The position numbers were made by a program, and so were the translations under genes. 64,000 nucleotides of DNA. Origin: Marinitoga sp. 38H-ov (lineage in GTDB: Bacteria > Thermotogota > Thermotogae > Petrotogales > Petrotogaceae). Positions 44,936 through 53,586 of the stretch are shown here, in pieces. The stretch spans positions 1-64,000 of the forward strand of contig NZ_LNGH01000008.1 in the NCBI RefSeq assembly GCF_011057715.1, in the 5' to 3' direction. The notes under the pieces were generated by a model. The model ran no database searches, was not told the origin of the DNA, and saw nothing but the letters and a program-made list of their open reading frames with translations. Numbering within the stretch: the stretch's first letter is position 1; each line of letters opens with the position of its first letter.

Positions 44936-46477
44936 GTGGTTTACAAATTGATTAAACCAAATTCGTATTATGACTCAGTTACACTTATGCTTATTACAGA
45001 AGATATTAAAAAGCATGATGATGTTGAAGAAGCTCTTGTTGGAATGGGTACTGATACTAACAAGGAATTTTTGAGAGAGTTAGGAATGATTGATGAAGAA
45101 TTAGAAAAAACTACTCCTAATGATTTATTGATAGTAATAAAAGGTAATAATATTAATATGGATGAACTTGAAAATGAAGTTGAAAAATTATTAAAAGCTG
45201 AAGCTGAAGAAGATGAAGGAGAAAAATTTTATCCTTCTTTAGATAGTGCTGTAAAAAAATTAAATGGCGCAAATATGGCAGTTATTTCTATAGCTGGTGA
45301 ATATGCTGGATTTGAAACAAGAAAAGCTTTAGATCACGGTTTAAATGTAATGCTTTTTAGTGATAATGTACCTTTAGAAACAGAAATTGAATTAAAAAAA
45401 TATGCTTTGGAAAAAGGATTACTAGTTATGGGACCTGATTGTGGAACAGCCATTATAAATGGTGTCCCAATGGCATTTTCAAATGTCGTAAAAAGAGGAA
45501 AAATTGGAATTATCGCCGCTTCAGGTACTGGAGCACAAGAAGTTTCTTCGATAATTTCTAATCTTGGCTGTGGAATATCTCAACTAATAGGAACTGGCGG
45601 AAGGGATGTTAAAAAGGATGTAGGTGGATTGATGTTTCTTGAGGGAATTAGAAGATTAATAGAAGATGATGAAACTGATATTATTGTCTTAGTTTCTAAA
45701 CCTCCTTATCCTGAGGTAGTTGAAAAAGCAACTGAATTATTGAAAAAATCTAATAAGAAACATGTGGTTCATTTTGTAAATGGTGTAGTAGAAGATCCTA
45801 CTATTACTGTTGGGTATACATTGGAAGATACTGCCATTAAAGCTGCATTATTGTGTCAAGGTAAAAACATAGAAAAAGATATTTATACTTATTTTGATTT
45901 CTTAGAATCATTTGATTTTGAGTCTAAAGTTAAAGAAGAAGTTTCAAAAATTAAAGAAGGTAAATATATAAGAGGATTATATTCAGGTGGAACATTAGCT
46001 GATGAGACTATGGTATTACTATCAAAAGAAATTGGCCCAATTTATTCACCAGCTCCACTTGATCCAAAATATAAATTAGAAAATATTAATTTAAGTAAAG
46101 AAAATACCGTTGTTGACATGGGTGAAGATGAATTTACTGTAGGACGACCTCATCCAATGATTGATTTTACAATGAGAAAATCTAGATTAATAAAAGAATA
46201 TCTCGATAAGGAAACCGCAATAATTATGGTTGATGTTGTTCTTGGATGGGGATCACATATGGATCCTGCAGGTGAAATTGCAGAAGCTGTAAAAACTGCA
46301 CGAGAAACATCTGAAAATTATCGTTGTGTTATAGCAAATATTTGTGGAACATATGAAGATCCTCAAAAATATTATGAACAAAAGAAAAAGCTGGAAGATG
46401 AAGGAATAATTGTCTTCCCAAGCAATGCAAGCGCAGTTAAATTTGCAGTTAATGTTTGGAAGGAGTTGGGAAGATGA
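44936..46477 (+). CDS. fdrA: FdrA/AllF-like acyl-CoA synthetase-type protein (513 aa)
   Basis: The N-terminus matches FdrA (VYKLIKPNSYYDSVTLM and the TPNDLLIVIKG block). A succinyl-CoA synthetase-like nucleotide-binding fold follows (GIIAASGTGAQEVSS, GTGGRDV, then KPPYPEV), and a ligase-like C-terminal domain. In E. coli FdrA is part of the oxamate carbamoyltransferase. The start is GTG 44936 after GGAGGGATAAAC. It overlaps the next gene by 4 nt. Confidence 0.9.
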   Translation: MVYKLIKPNSYYDSVTLMLITEDIKKHDDVEEALVGMGTDTNKEFLRELGMIDEELEKTTPNDLLIVIKGNNINMDELENEVEKLLKAEAEEDEGEKFYPSLDSAVKKLNGANMAVISIAGEYAGFETRKALDHGLNVMLFSDNVPLETEIELKKYALEKGLLVMGPDCGTAIINGVPMAFSNVVKRGKIGIIAASGTGAQEVSSIISNLGCGISQLIGTGGRDVKKDVGGLMFLEGIRRLIEDDETDIIVLVSKPPYPEVVEKATELLKKSNKKHVVHFVNGVVEDPTITVGYTLEDTAIKAALLCQGKNIEKDIYTYFDFLESFDFESKVKEEVSKIKEGKYIRGLYSGGTLADETMVLLSKEIGPIYSPAPLDPKYKLENINLSKENTVVDMGEDEFTVGRPHPMIDFTMRKSRLIKEYLDKETAIIMVDVVLGWGSHMDPAGEIAEAVKTARETSENYRCVIANICGTYEDPQKYYEQKKKLEDEGIIVFPSNASAVKFAVNVWKELGR

Positions 46478-47877
46478 GTTTATTTAAAGAAGAATTGAAA
46501 ATAGTAAACATAGGTTTAAAATCTTTCTATGAAGATTTAAAAAGGCAAGGAGCTAATGTTGTTCACGTTGATTGGAAACCACCTTTAGGAGGGTCTAAAG
46601 CATTAAAAATTTTAAATGATTTTAATATGTTAAATATTGATGTTGAAGCAGCAAATAAAGAAGCTGTTGAAAGAATAATGAATTCTCAACCAACTCTTGT
46701 AGGTATGGGGATAGCACGAGACGTTGTACCAGGAATGAATGATAATATGATTTTACATGCTGGACCACCAATTACATGGGATAGAATGTGCGGACCATTA
46801 AAAGGTGCTGTTATTGGTGGATTAATATATGAAGGAAAAGCCAAAGATGAAAAAGAAGCTATTGAATTAATAGAATCTGGTGAAATCGTGTTTGATCCTT
46901 GGCATCATCATGATGGTGTAGGGCCAATGGCCGGTGTTGCAACTCCATCAATGCCAGTATTTATAATTGAAAACAAAACATATGGAATTAAATCCTATTG
47001 TACAATGAATGAAGGGCTAGGAAAAGTATTAAGATACGGTGCAAATGGACCAGATGTTATTGAAAAATTAAAATGGATGGAAGAAGTATTATATCCTGTT
47101 TTAAAAGAAGCTATTGAATTAAAGGGAGAAATAAATTTAAAGAATTTAATTGCTCAAGCTGTACAAATGGGCGATGAGTGTCATAACAGAAATAGAGCCG
47201 CTACATCCTTATTCATACGTGAAATAGCTCCAGCTATTTTAGATACTAGTTTTTCCAACAAAGAAAAGAAAGAAGTTATTGAGTTTATAAATTCTAATGA
47301 TCACTTTTTCTTAAACTTATCAATGCCAGCTGCTAAATCAGCAACATTAGCTGCTGAAGGAATTAAAGGAAGTACAATAGTTACAGTAATGGCTAGAAAT
47401 GGAACTGATTTTGGAATTAGATTGGCTGGATTACCAGGTCAATGGTTTGTCGGACCAGCTCAAGATGTTGATGGATTATATTTCCCTGGATTTACAAAAG
47501 ATGATGCTAATCCAGATATCGGAGATAGTACTATAACTGAAACTGGAGGATTTGGTGGATTCGCTATGGCAGGTGCTCCAGCAATAGTTAAATTCGTTGG
47601 GGGAACTGTACAAGAAGCTATTGAAACAACATTAAAAATGTATGAAATAACAGATGCAGAAAATAATACATATAAGATTCCATTTTTAAACTTTAGAGGA
47701 ACACCTACAGGATTAAATGTTAAAAAAGTTGTAGAAAAAGGAATATTACCAAGAATTAATACTGGTATTGCCCACAAAGAACCAGGTATTGGACAGGTTG
47801 GAGCAGGTTTAACCTATCCACCTATAAATATATTTATAGATGCATTAGACGCATTTGTAAAAACATATTTAGATTAA
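46474..47877 (+). CDS. DUF1116 protein, AllG/YlbE-like (467 aa)
   Basis: Family features: DWKPPLGGS near the N-terminus, TLVGMGIARDVVPGMNDNMILHAGPPITWDRMC, the DPWHHHDGVGPMAG segment, NRNRAAT and GLPGQWFVGPAQDVDG. This is E. coli YlbE/YahG. Together with FdrA and YlbF it makes the reported transcarbamylase that converts oxalurate and phosphate to oxamate and carbamoyl phosphate. ATG 46474 overlaps the fdrA stop (ATGA), with GGAG 8 nt upstream. Confidence 0.88.
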   Translation: MSLFKEELKIVNIGLKSFYEDLKRQGANVVHVDWKPPLGGSKALKILNDFNMLNIDVEAANKEAVERIMNSQPTLVGMGIARDVVPGMNDNMILHAGPPITWDRMCGPLKGAVIGGLIYEGKAKDEKEAIELIESGEIVFDPWHHHDGVGPMAGVATPSMPVFIIENKTYGIKSYCTMNEGLGKVLRYGANGPDVIEKLKWMEEVLYPVLKEAIELKGEINLKNLIAQAVQMGDECHNRNRAATSLFIREIAPAILDTSFSNKEKKEVIEFINSNDHFFLNLSMPAAKSATLAAEGIKGSTIVTVMARNGTDFGIRLAGLPGQWFVGPAQDVDGLYFPGFTKDDANPDIGDSTITETGGFGGFAMAGAPAIVKFVGGTVQEAIETTLKMYEITDAENNTYKIPFLNFRGTPTGLNVKKVVEKGILPRINTGIAHKEPGIGQVGAGLTYPPINIFIDALDAFVKTYLD

Positions 47878-47889
47878 GGGGGGAACATT

Positions 47890-48681
47890 ATGGCAGGTAT
47901 TAAAGTGTATGATTTAACTCAAAAGATAGGTATTACAACACCACCATGGCCAGGTTATGAGCCAATGAAATTATGGTATTTTAAAAGAATGATGCTTCAA
48001 AGGGTAAATGGACAAATAGTACAAACAAGTATGCATAACGGTACTCATTTAGATGGTCAAAGACATTTTATGACAGGTGGAAGAGATATAGCTTCATTGC
48101 CATTAGATGGTTATTTATTCCATGAAGGCGTTATTTTAGATATTTCAAAAGAAGTAGGAGATTTTGATATATATACACCTGAAACATTATTAAAAGTTGC
48201 TAAAGAAAACAATCTTGAAATAAAAAAAGGAGATATCATAATTATTAATACAGGGTATCATAAATATGCTTGGGATCAACCAGAAGCAAATGAAAATAAA
48301 TATTATTATTTCCATCCAGGACCAGATCAAAGATTTGCTGACTGGTTAAAAGAAATGGAAATTAAATGGGTTGGTGTAGACTGCGGTTCGGCTGATCACC
48401 CTATGAATACAATTTTAAGAGAATATAGGCCAGAATTTGCTGCTATGGCAGATAAACATTTTAGAGAGAAATATGGAAAACCATTAGATGAATATTTTGA
48501 TCATAAGACATATCAATTAATGCATATTGATTTATTCCCACATTTAATTCTTCACGCTGAAAATCTTGGTGGAGATATAGATAAAGTATTAAATAGAAGA
48601 ATGTATATTGGTATTTTCCCATGGAGATTAGTAGATGGTGAATCCAGTATTGCTCGTGTAGCAGCATTTGAAATTGAATAA
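47890..48681 (+). CDS. Cyclase-family metal-dependent hydrolase (263 aa)
   Basis: The motif HNGTHLDGQRH (H49, H53, D55, H59) is the HxGTHxDxxxH metal site of the cyclase superfamily. That superfamily includes kynurenine formamidase and isatin hydrolase, which open amide bonds, some of them cyclic. The rest (DLTQKIG start, GDIIIINTGYH, VGVDCGSADHP) fits the family. In this operon an amide-ring-opening role on the product of the molybdenum hydroxylase is an attractive inference. AAGGGGGGAAC precedes the ATG. Confidence 0.88.
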   Translation: MAGIKVYDLTQKIGITTPPWPGYEPMKLWYFKRMMLQRVNGQIVQTSMHNGTHLDGQRHFMTGGRDIASLPLDGYLFHEGVILDISKEVGDFDIYTPETLLKVAKENNLEIKKGDIIIINTGYHKYAWDQPEANENKYYYFHPGPDQRFADWLKEMEIKWVGVDCGSADHPMNTILREYRPEFAAMADKHFREKYGKPLDEYFDHKTYQLMHIDLFPHLILHAENLGGDIDKVLNRRMYIGIFPWRLVDGESSIARVAAFEIE

Positions 48682-48758
48682 TATTTATATTAAATAATAT
48701 TAAAAATATTGTTTGAAAAAATTATATTAAAAATAAAATATATAGTGGAGGGAAAATT

Positions 48759-49481
48759 ATGTGGAAAGAATTACCAGAAAAAGTATCTCAAGAAAAATTA
48801 ACATTTGATGCTAGAGAAATTGAACCATTATTATCTGGTCCATCATTAAAATTACCACCATATGAACCTGAAATGGCTAAATTAAAAGATGGTAGTTATT
48901 TATATATAAGACCTCTTAAAAAAGAAGAAGTTCCTGAATTATTACCATTTGTAAAAAAATTATTAGATGTTGATCATGATTTCTATGATATAGTTGGCGT
49001 AAGGGTATATGGAGAATTATTAGGATGGTATAGAAATAGATTAAAAGATCCATATTTCATGATTGGTACAATTAATGGTAAATTAGCAGGATTTGCAAAT
49101 GCTAGAGTTATGAATAATGGAATTCATATTAGTCTTCATTCTATGGCATTTGTTAGAGGTTTAAGAGTTGGAGCTATTATGTATTATGCTAAAGCAAAAT
49201 ATGCATTTGAAAAATTAGGTGCAAAAGAATGGTGGGCAACATATGAAAGTTATAACGGATGGAAAAGATGGGGTTTAGGAATGGCACAACCATCATATCC
49301 ATGGCCAGATGTACAACATGAACTCGGTGGCGCTAAAGTTTATTATGTAACTAAAGAATATTGGGATTTATCAATAAAAGAATATTTACAACAACTTGTA
49401 AAAACTGAACTTGTTCCTGCAACTCCTGAAGTTGCTGAAGCTAACAAAGAATTAATAATTCCTGAAAATCCAGTTGTTTAA
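48759..49481 (+). CDS. GNAT-like protein of unknown function (240 aa)
   Basis: The middle section (YLYIRPLKKEEVPELL, then MIGTINGKLAGFANARV, then AFVRGLRVGAIMYYAKAKYAFEKLGAKEWWATYE) follows the strand-helix order of GCN5-related N-acetyltransferases. The pyrophosphate-binding R/Q-x-x-G-x-G/A loop appears as RGLRVGA. The N-terminal 50 and C-terminal 60 residues, Pro-rich, are not recognised. It is the last gene of the Mo-hydroxylase operon, 77 nt after the cyclase. Its substrate is unknown. Confidence 0.7.
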   Translation: MWKELPEKVSQEKLTFDAREIEPLLSGPSLKLPPYEPEMAKLKDGSYLYIRPLKKEEVPELLPFVKKLLDVDHDFYDIVGVRVYGELLGWYRNRLKDPYFMIGTINGKLAGFANARVMNNGIHISLHSMAFVRGLRVGAIMYYAKAKYAFEKLGAKEWWATYESYNGWKRWGLGMAQPSYPWPDVQHELGGAKVYYVTKEYWDLSIKEYLQQLVKTELVPATPEVAEANKELIIPENPVV

Positions 49482-49484
49482 AGA

Positions 49485-49512
49485 CAAGGCAGGCTAAATA
49501 GCCTGCTCTTTT
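49485..49512. terminator. Bidirectional terminator of the Mo-hydroxylase operon
   Basis: GCAGGCT and AGCCTGC around AAAT, followed by TCTTTTATT. It is shared with the convergent MFS gene, whose last codons overlap it. Confidence 0.8.
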
Positions 49513-50642
49513 ATTAAAAAAATTGTTAATAATATTCCGAATATTCCAAATATCCATAAGCTATTTAAAATAAACTGTACATTGTTTCCAAAAAAGAAAG
49601 AATATATAGTAATTAAAACATTCCCCATTGCTCTAGTGAAACCCATTAAAGCTCCAGATGCAAAACTTTTGTTATCAGGTAATAATTGTTGTGCATAATG
49701 AACATTTACTGACATCGTTAAAAACATAAACGCATCAGCTAATATATATGAAATAGCTAAAACCCATATATTTGTTGATATAGTAAATAAAAATACTAAT
49801 ATTGAAAATGCTGAAAAATACAATAAATTAACGAATTTTACGCTTGTTTTTTCCTCTAATTTTGCACCTAGCAAATTAGAAAATGTTCCTGCTAAAAAAC
49901 CTAATGTTACTAATAATCCTCCTACAGTCAAATCATAACCCAACATTCTAGATTTTATTGGAACATATGACCTAAACATAATGCTAATAAACGCCCTATG
50001 AATAGTTAAAAACCATATTGGCGCAATATATTTAAAACCTTTAAAACTTTCAAAAAATCTACCTTTTTTAACTTTTGGTTTTAAATATTTATGTGTTTTA
50101 AAATAATTAAATGCAAAGTAAAATAAAATTGTGTATATAACAATTCCAATCAATCCTATATATGCTGAATTTTTTAAATTATAATTACTAACAAAATATG
50201 TAATAAATATAGGACCTAGTGCGTAACCAAATGTTCCTCCAACCATAAAAATTGCTAAGGTGGTACTTTTTTCTTTGCCAATAGTTCCACTAATCCCTGC
50301 ACCTAAAGGTTCTTGGGCAGCACTCCCCAAATATCCAATTAAGAAAATTAAAAATAATAACCATATGTTTTTTACATAACCTAAAAACAATATAGGTACC
50401 ATTGTTATAATTACTGATAAATATAAAAATTGTAGTTTTTTATTTGATTTATCTGCAATATAACCAAAAAAAACTTGACTAAACGAAGATAATAGCGTCA
50501 AAATTGACGCCATCATTACAAATATTTTTGGTTCATTTACATTAAAGTATTCCATAAAAAATGGAATTAATGGTTTAAAATATGATTTAAAAAAACTTGT
50601 AAAAAAATTTGTAAATGTTATATATATAGCTAGTGGTTCCAT
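49494..50642 (-). CDS. MFS transporter, fosmidomycin-resistance type (382 aa)
   Basis: Twelve hydrophobic segments and the MFS loop GYIADKSNKK after helix 2. The overall form (SFFKSYFKPLIPFFMEYF start, GYLGSAAQEPLGAGISGTIG) resembles the Fsr-like subfamily, which exports small molecules. The substrate is not known. Its ATG overlaps the pckA stop by one base (TAATG) and the ribosome site is in the end of pckA, so the two are one transcript; that could mean export or import of a C3/C4 compound, but this is a guess. Confidence 0.85.
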   Translation of the reverse strand: MEPLAIYITFTNFFTSFFKSYFKPLIPFFMEYFNVNEPKIFVMMASILTLLSSFSQVFFGYIADKSNKKLQFLYLSVIITMVPILFLGYVKNIWLLFLIFLIGYLGSAAQEPLGAGISGTIGKEKSTTLAIFMVGGTFGYALGPIFITYFVSNYNLKNSAYIGLIGIVIYTILFYFAFNYFKTHKYLKPKVKKGRFFESFKGFKYIAPIWFLTIHRAFISIMFRSYVPIKSRMLGYDLTVGGLLVTLGFLAGTFSNLLGAKLEEKTSVKFVNLLYFSAFSILVFLFTISTNIWVLAISYILADAFMFLTMSVNVHYAQQLLPDNKSFASGALMGFTRAMGNVLITIYSFFFGNNVQFILNSLWIFGIFGILLTIFLIKEQAI

Positions 50643-52312
50643 TATACCTCCAATAAATCTTTTTTATTTTCCTTGCACATTTCTATTATACTTTCTATAG
50701 ATTCGCTACATTCTGAAGGAAGTTTATCAATTCCTCCTCTTTCAGTTTCACGAGATATTATAAATTCTAATCTTTTTTTCATAGATTTCACAAAATTATT
50801 CACATACTCTTTATCTTCCATATTGGGAATATACCCTTCAATATCAATTATATCAATATTTTTTGTCCATTTTTTAAACTCTGCTTTACCTTCAACCACT
50901 AATTCTATAGATGATAATGTAATTTCTTTTGTTATTTTTTTATTTAGAAAATATCCTGTATTTAATATATAACAACTAACACCTTTTTCAAATAATTTTT
51001 TAAAACTATAATAATCCTCAGATAAAGGATATGTTCTAAATGGATTTGCATATGGTTCAAACACTAACGCGTCTGGATCTACTCCATCTGCTAGTTTTTC
51101 TGCAGATGTTCTTTTTGTCGCCAATGTTGCTCCTAATGTTGAAGCTAAAATAGGATCATTAACTTTAACAATTGGAGGCAATACTGGATCTTTCATTAAC
51201 CAAAATATTGCGTTTATTGGTTCTTCAATCTTATATACTCTATTAGGAGACCATAATTTTGACTTTAATGCTCTTCCATTTCCATTTCTAATATCTTCAG
51301 TAACTGGAATTACTCTGCCTTCTTCATCAAGAGTTGCTCCACAATTTTGAATAGTTAATAGATATTTATTATCTTCTGAATTTGCTGGATAATCAGATGT
51401 TTTGTCGAAATAAGAGGGTTCCAGTGAAATTGTTGAACCATCTGCCATAGATATTATAAACGCATCATCATGCAAAACAGTTATATTATATTTTCCATTG
51501 TGTTTTGCATGAGTTAATGTAGATTTTCCTGAACCTGACAATCCAAAAAAAGCAGCTACAAAAGTTTCATTGTTTTTTAAAGTATATTTTTTCAATCCTC
51601 CATGACAAGAAGCATAACCATTTCTATTAGCTGTTCCCCATCCAAGAGTTAATGTCCCTTTTTTAAACTCTCCAAAATATCTCATACCTAATATTGCAGC
51701 ACAATTATGTTGAGGATCAAAAAATGATAATCCTAATGGAAAATCCGGATGTTTCCAATCAGGATCAGAGAAAATATAAATATCCCCTTCATTTAACATT
51801 CTTGACTTTTCATAAATTTTAATAAAATCAACTGTTAAAGGTTGAAAATTTAATAACCAATTGTATAATATATTTTCATGTCCTTCGGGGATTAATAAAT
51901 GGTTTTTTACAATAAAATCTTCATGCAATCCTGTAAAAGATATAGCATGATACATTTTTTTAAATCTTGTATTATATACTGCTTCTCTAATTATTTCTGC
52001 ATATTTATTTTCATCTACTCCAGGCTCGCCAATAATTCTCCTACCAGCAGCATATCTGCCAGTAATAGCGCCATCATTAAATATAAGAATTTTTGTTCCT
52101 TCATCTAAAGCTAATAATTCCGGTTTATACACATTAATATCTGTGATAATAGTTCCAGGAGAGTTTTTTGCTAATTTATATGCTTCTTTGGGAGAATCTA
52201 CTTTTACAACATTATTTCGATAAAATGCTGTTTCAATAGTGGTTCTGATTCTAGAAAAAATAGGATTTGATGATGAAATTTCATCTTTAGTAAAAAAACT
52301 CCTAGTTGCCAT
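50642..52312 (-). CDS. pckA: Phosphoenolpyruvate carboxykinase (ATP) (556 aa)
   Basis: PckA interconverts oxaloacetate plus ATP with PEP, CO2 and ADP. The P-loop is GLSGSGKSTLT (about 257-267), and the substrate and metal-binding blocks are GWGTANRNGYASCHGG upstream and VLHDDAFIIS downstream, with the adenine loop FEPYANPFRTYPL. The ATG at 52312 has AGGAGGT. In a fermenter it may work in the anaplerotic, ATP-forming direction. No strong promoter is seen in the 30 nt between it and the terminator upstream. Confidence 0.93.
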   Translation of the reverse strand: MATRSFFTKDEISSSNPIFSRIRTTIETAFYRNNVVKVDSPKEAYKLAKNSPGTIITDINVYKPELLALDEGTKILIFNDGAITGRYAAGRRIIGEPGVDENKYAEIIREAVYNTRFKKMYHAISFTGLHEDFIVKNHLLIPEGHENILYNWLLNFQPLTVDFIKIYEKSRMLNEGDIYIFSDPDWKHPDFPLGLSFFDPQHNCAAILGMRYFGEFKKGTLTLGWGTANRNGYASCHGGLKKYTLKNNETFVAAFFGLSGSGKSTLTHAKHNGKYNITVLHDDAFIISMADGSTISLEPSYFDKTSDYPANSEDNKYLLTIQNCGATLDEEGRVIPVTEDIRNGNGRALKSKLWSPNRVYKIEEPINAIFWLMKDPVLPPIVKVNDPILASTLGATLATKRTSAEKLADGVDPDALVFEPYANPFRTYPLSEDYYSFKKLFEKGVSCYILNTGYFLNKKITKEITLSSIELVVEGKAEFKKWTKNIDIIDIEGYIPNMEDKEYVNNFVKSMKKRLEFIISRETERGGIDKLPSECSESIESIIEMCKENKKDLLEV

Positions 52313-52341
52313 TTATATACCTCCTGTGAAAAAAATATCAA

Positions 52342-52369
52342 ATAAAAATAACCCCATTACTGGGGTTAT
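52342..52369 (-). terminator. Rho-independent terminator of the glycan operon
   Basis: On the minus strand ATAACCCC, loop AGTAAT and GGGGTTAT are followed by TTTTTATTTG. The stem overlaps the stop codon of the acidic protein gene. Confidence 0.85.
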
Positions 52370-53574
52370 ATAATTTGGTTCAAATTTTTTCCTAACTTAC
52401 TAATTATTTTTCTATACCATTTCTTATACTCCATAACAATACCTTCATCGGAGTTTCTTAAATAATCATCTAAAATTTTTTCTATATTTATATTTTTAAA
52501 ATCATCTTTCAATTTATTTTTTAATTCATAGATGGTTTCTATTCCATATATTAATATCAAACTTTTTAACAATTTTTCTTCTCTTTTTTCATCATCTTCT
52601 TCTAACACTTTTTTATTAAATACTTCATAACTTTTTTGAATTTCTTCATATATACTTTCTATTTTTTCTTCTTTAGTTAATATATATTCATTTTCAATAT
52701 CTTCACTCTCTAACATATTTTTTATTTCTTCTTCTATCTCATCTATAATTTCCCATAATGTTTCATTCTCATCATTTTCTTCATCTTCTTCCATGAATAT
52801 TTCAATATCAACATCGTCATCTTCGTTTTCTTCATCATTTTTATGCTTTTTCATTTCCCCAATAAAATTAGTAAAAGATTTTAAAGCCTCTTCAGAATTG
52901 CTTAATGAAATATTTTGGTCAATATTATTTATATTATATAATTGAAAAATATTATCTTCTATATTCTTCAATTCATTAAAATCAACTATCTTAATTTTTT
53001 CTGATATATGTTTTAAAAAAGCTTCTTGATTAATTATTTCTGGTAAAACATTTAATCTAAATCTATTAAATTCATTTATTAAAGTTTTATAAAACTTTTT
53101 TATTTCAGACATTGTAGTTTTAATACTTATATCAAAAACACTTTGATAATCATATCTAGAAAATATAAAATGATGTTCATAATATCTACCAGATTTATTT
53201 ATATATATTGCTGAAAAATCAACACTTTCATTTATTGTATAAACCATTAATTCGTGACTTATAATACTTTCGGTTAGCATTAGAGAATCTGTAGATAAAA
53301 ATGAAAAAATGCTTTTCATTTTATTATTAAAAAATTTATTTAGTCTAAAAATAGTTAATAATGTTGGCATATATTCCATTTCAACATCTATTGAATCAGG
53401 TAATTCAACGCTAAATTCATTAGGATGCCAAATAAAATCCCCTGTTTTAGCTTTAACTTCAAATATATATTTTTCTTCAACATCCTCATCTATCGAATCA
53501 GTAAACCAAAATTTTTTTATTACTCTAGGGGTCAATTCAAAATAAGAATCATCTATACCTTTTAGTAAGGCCAT
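52366..53574 (-). CDS. Acidic protein of unknown function (402 aa)
   Basis: No domain recognised. Residues 1-220 look globular with mixed strands and helices; residues about 235-275 are a run of Glu, Asp and Asn; the remainder is helical and charged. There is no signal peptide or membrane segment, so it is cytoplasmic. It is the last gene of the DegT-CapD-WecA operon, 12 nt after the WecA-like gene. GGAGGTAAAAT precedes the ATG. No function can be proposed. Confidence 0.75.
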   Translation of the reverse strand: MALLKGIDDSYFELTPRVIKKFWFTDSIDEDVEEKYIFEVKAKTGDFIWHPNEFSVELPDSIDVEMEYMPTLLTIFRLNKFFNNKMKSIFSFLSTDSLMLTESIISHELMVYTINESVDFSAIYINKSGRYYEHHFIFSRYDYQSVFDISIKTTMSEIKKFYKTLINEFNRFRLNVLPEIINQEAFLKHISEKIKIVDFNELKNIEDNIFQLYNINNIDQNISLSNSEEALKSFTNFIGEMKKHKNDEENEDDDVDIEIFMEEDEENDENETLWEIIDEIEEEIKNMLESEDIENEYILTKEEKIESIYEEIQKSYEVFNKKVLEEDDEKREEKLLKSLILIYGIETIYELKNKLKDDFKNINIEKILDDYLRNSDEGIVMEYKKWYRKIISKLGKNLNQII

Positions 53575-53586
53575 ATTTTACCTCCA

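Noticed and set aside
44256-47877. Succinyl-CoA synthetase operon
   Set aside because: FdrA shares the fold, but the order DUF2877-FdrA-DUF1116 is that of the oxamate carbamoyltransferase set, not sucCD.
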